From the NCBI GenBank assembly GCA_038502055.1, contig JAXRKN010000036.1, positions 3,596,001-3,660,000 on the forward strand: a stretch of DNA of 64,000 bases, in the 5' to 3' direction. The notes beneath the pieces are model-generated. The model saw only the letters and a program-made list of their open reading frames with translations. It was not told where the DNA came from and searched no databases. The position numbers and the translations under genes were made by a program. Positions 63,301 through 64,000 of the stretch are shown one piece after another; positions within the stretch are counted from its first letter, which is position 1, and every line of letters starts with the position of its first letter. The stretch is from Tanytarsus gracilentus (lineage: Eukaryota > Arthropoda > Insecta > Diptera > Chironomidae).

Positions 63301-64000
63301 AGTTGCAATACAATGATTGATGTCTTCTGATTACAGGGTATTTACACGAGAGAGAGAGAAGAATAAAGCTCTGATTTTCGGACGGTAAGTGTGAGGTAAC
63401 ATGCACTTAATAATTTGTTATTGTTTTTTATTTAATGCTATTAAAGCATACGCATTAGATGACGGTGATCGTTTGGAGTTGATTTTATAATTTGCAAGGT
63501 GATCTAAGGGTGCGATTCATGAACAAATGTGAGAGGAAAATAGAAAGGAAAGGTGAAGAAATTAATTTTTAGAATTAATGTGAGTCGCACATTTGTGAAG
63601 AATAATTTAACTAATTGAGAAGAGTGAAAACTAATTATTGGATATAAATTTGGCATTTTAATTGAATTAAAACTCATGTCATTAAAAATTGAAAATAAAA
63701 AAAAAATTAAAATTTACAAATTAAAGGTTCAAATCCTAAAATTCAAATATTACGGAAAATCTTCCTCCGGATAATTTTTTTTTGCATTTTTTAAAATCGT
63801 TTTCAGTGAATTTTAGTAATTTTTTACATCAACTATGAAATCAAAAGTTGATTAAAAATTTTTATACTAAAAAAATTTCCCGCTTACAAATCGATGACAT
63901 GTTTTTCAATTCTCTCATGACGATTCTCTTATGACGCAATTTTCTAAAGAATTTTTTAATCAACAGTTTTTTTTGCTTTTTTTCTGAAAAACAACTAGCG
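60383..64000. other. Upstream region of the scarface-like gene, no firm gene
   Basis: Contains the promoter side of the scarface-like gene. A TTATATAG box near 62343 is followed by a GC-richer, GAGTCTCTC-rich patch that could be a transcription start area. AT-rich otherwise. One dispersed-motif copy at about 62761 and one T-arm-like hairpin near 63721. Confidence 0.4.
62877..62928 (-). CDS. Possible isolated first coding exon (MGERGGDHLLLRSTLKR)
   Basis: ATG at 62928 on the minus strand opens seventeen codons ending in a GTAAGA donor, phase 1, in a locally GC-rich stretch. It does not fit the next known exon, whose ATG is directly after its own acceptor. Either a first exon of an unidentified gene or chance. 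Confidence 0.18.

Overview
This window looks like nuclear DNA of an insect, most likely a fly and probably a nematoceran (midge- or gnat-like) species. The evidence is AT-rich sequence, spliced genes with canonical GT-AG introns that are mostly 50-160 bp with a few very long ones, and gene families typical of insects: a CLIP-domain serine protease homologue close to Drosophila scarface, a chitin-binding mucin-like protein and a GPR143-type receptor. There is no operon structure and no prokaryotic signal. The species call is inference. The exon models come from reading splice sites, reading-frame phase and remembered protein families; no database search was possible.

Layout, left to right. (1) 1-23020, minus: the 5' part of a cytosolic carboxypeptidase (AGBL/CCP family) gene. 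It is rebuilt from five phase-compatible exons, has a 16-kb first intron, and its catalytic part lies beyond the left edge. That first intron holds two non-autonomous DNA elements: a terminal-inverted-repeat element with an internal minisatellite (12088-12983) and a foldback element (14498-15520). (2) 23021-27600: intergenic, with one doubtful plus-strand first exon. (3) 27601-31443, plus: complete glutamine-dependent NAD+ synthetase in three exons, 800 aa. Its second intron carries two tandem arrays. (4) 32566-36118, minus: a secreted chitin-binding, Thr/Ser/Glu-rich protein of 965 aa. (5) 36475-38122, minus: a complete GPR143 (ocular albinism 1) receptor homologue of 375 aa. (6) 39105-40872, minus: a BTB-BACK-kelch protein lacking its 5' exon. 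(7) 41630-42290, plus: a small, very hydrophobic protein of 131 aa that I do not recognise. (8) 43046-60382, minus: a scarface-like inactive serine protease homologue of 854 aa. Its first coding exon is 14.5 kb upstream of the rest, so the first CLIP-type domain is split by the intron. (9) 60383-64000: upstream sequence with no firm gene.

The genes do not form one pathway. They cover tubulin de-modification or a related peptidase role, NAD+ synthesis, extracellular matrix, a pigment-organelle type receptor, ubiquitin-ligase adaptor function and epithelial signalling. Most of the window (about 45 kb) is intron or intergenic DNA. What stands out there is a short dispersed motif near AAGGGRTGGAAACT, several small satellites, and a few isolated exon-like segments with good splice donors.
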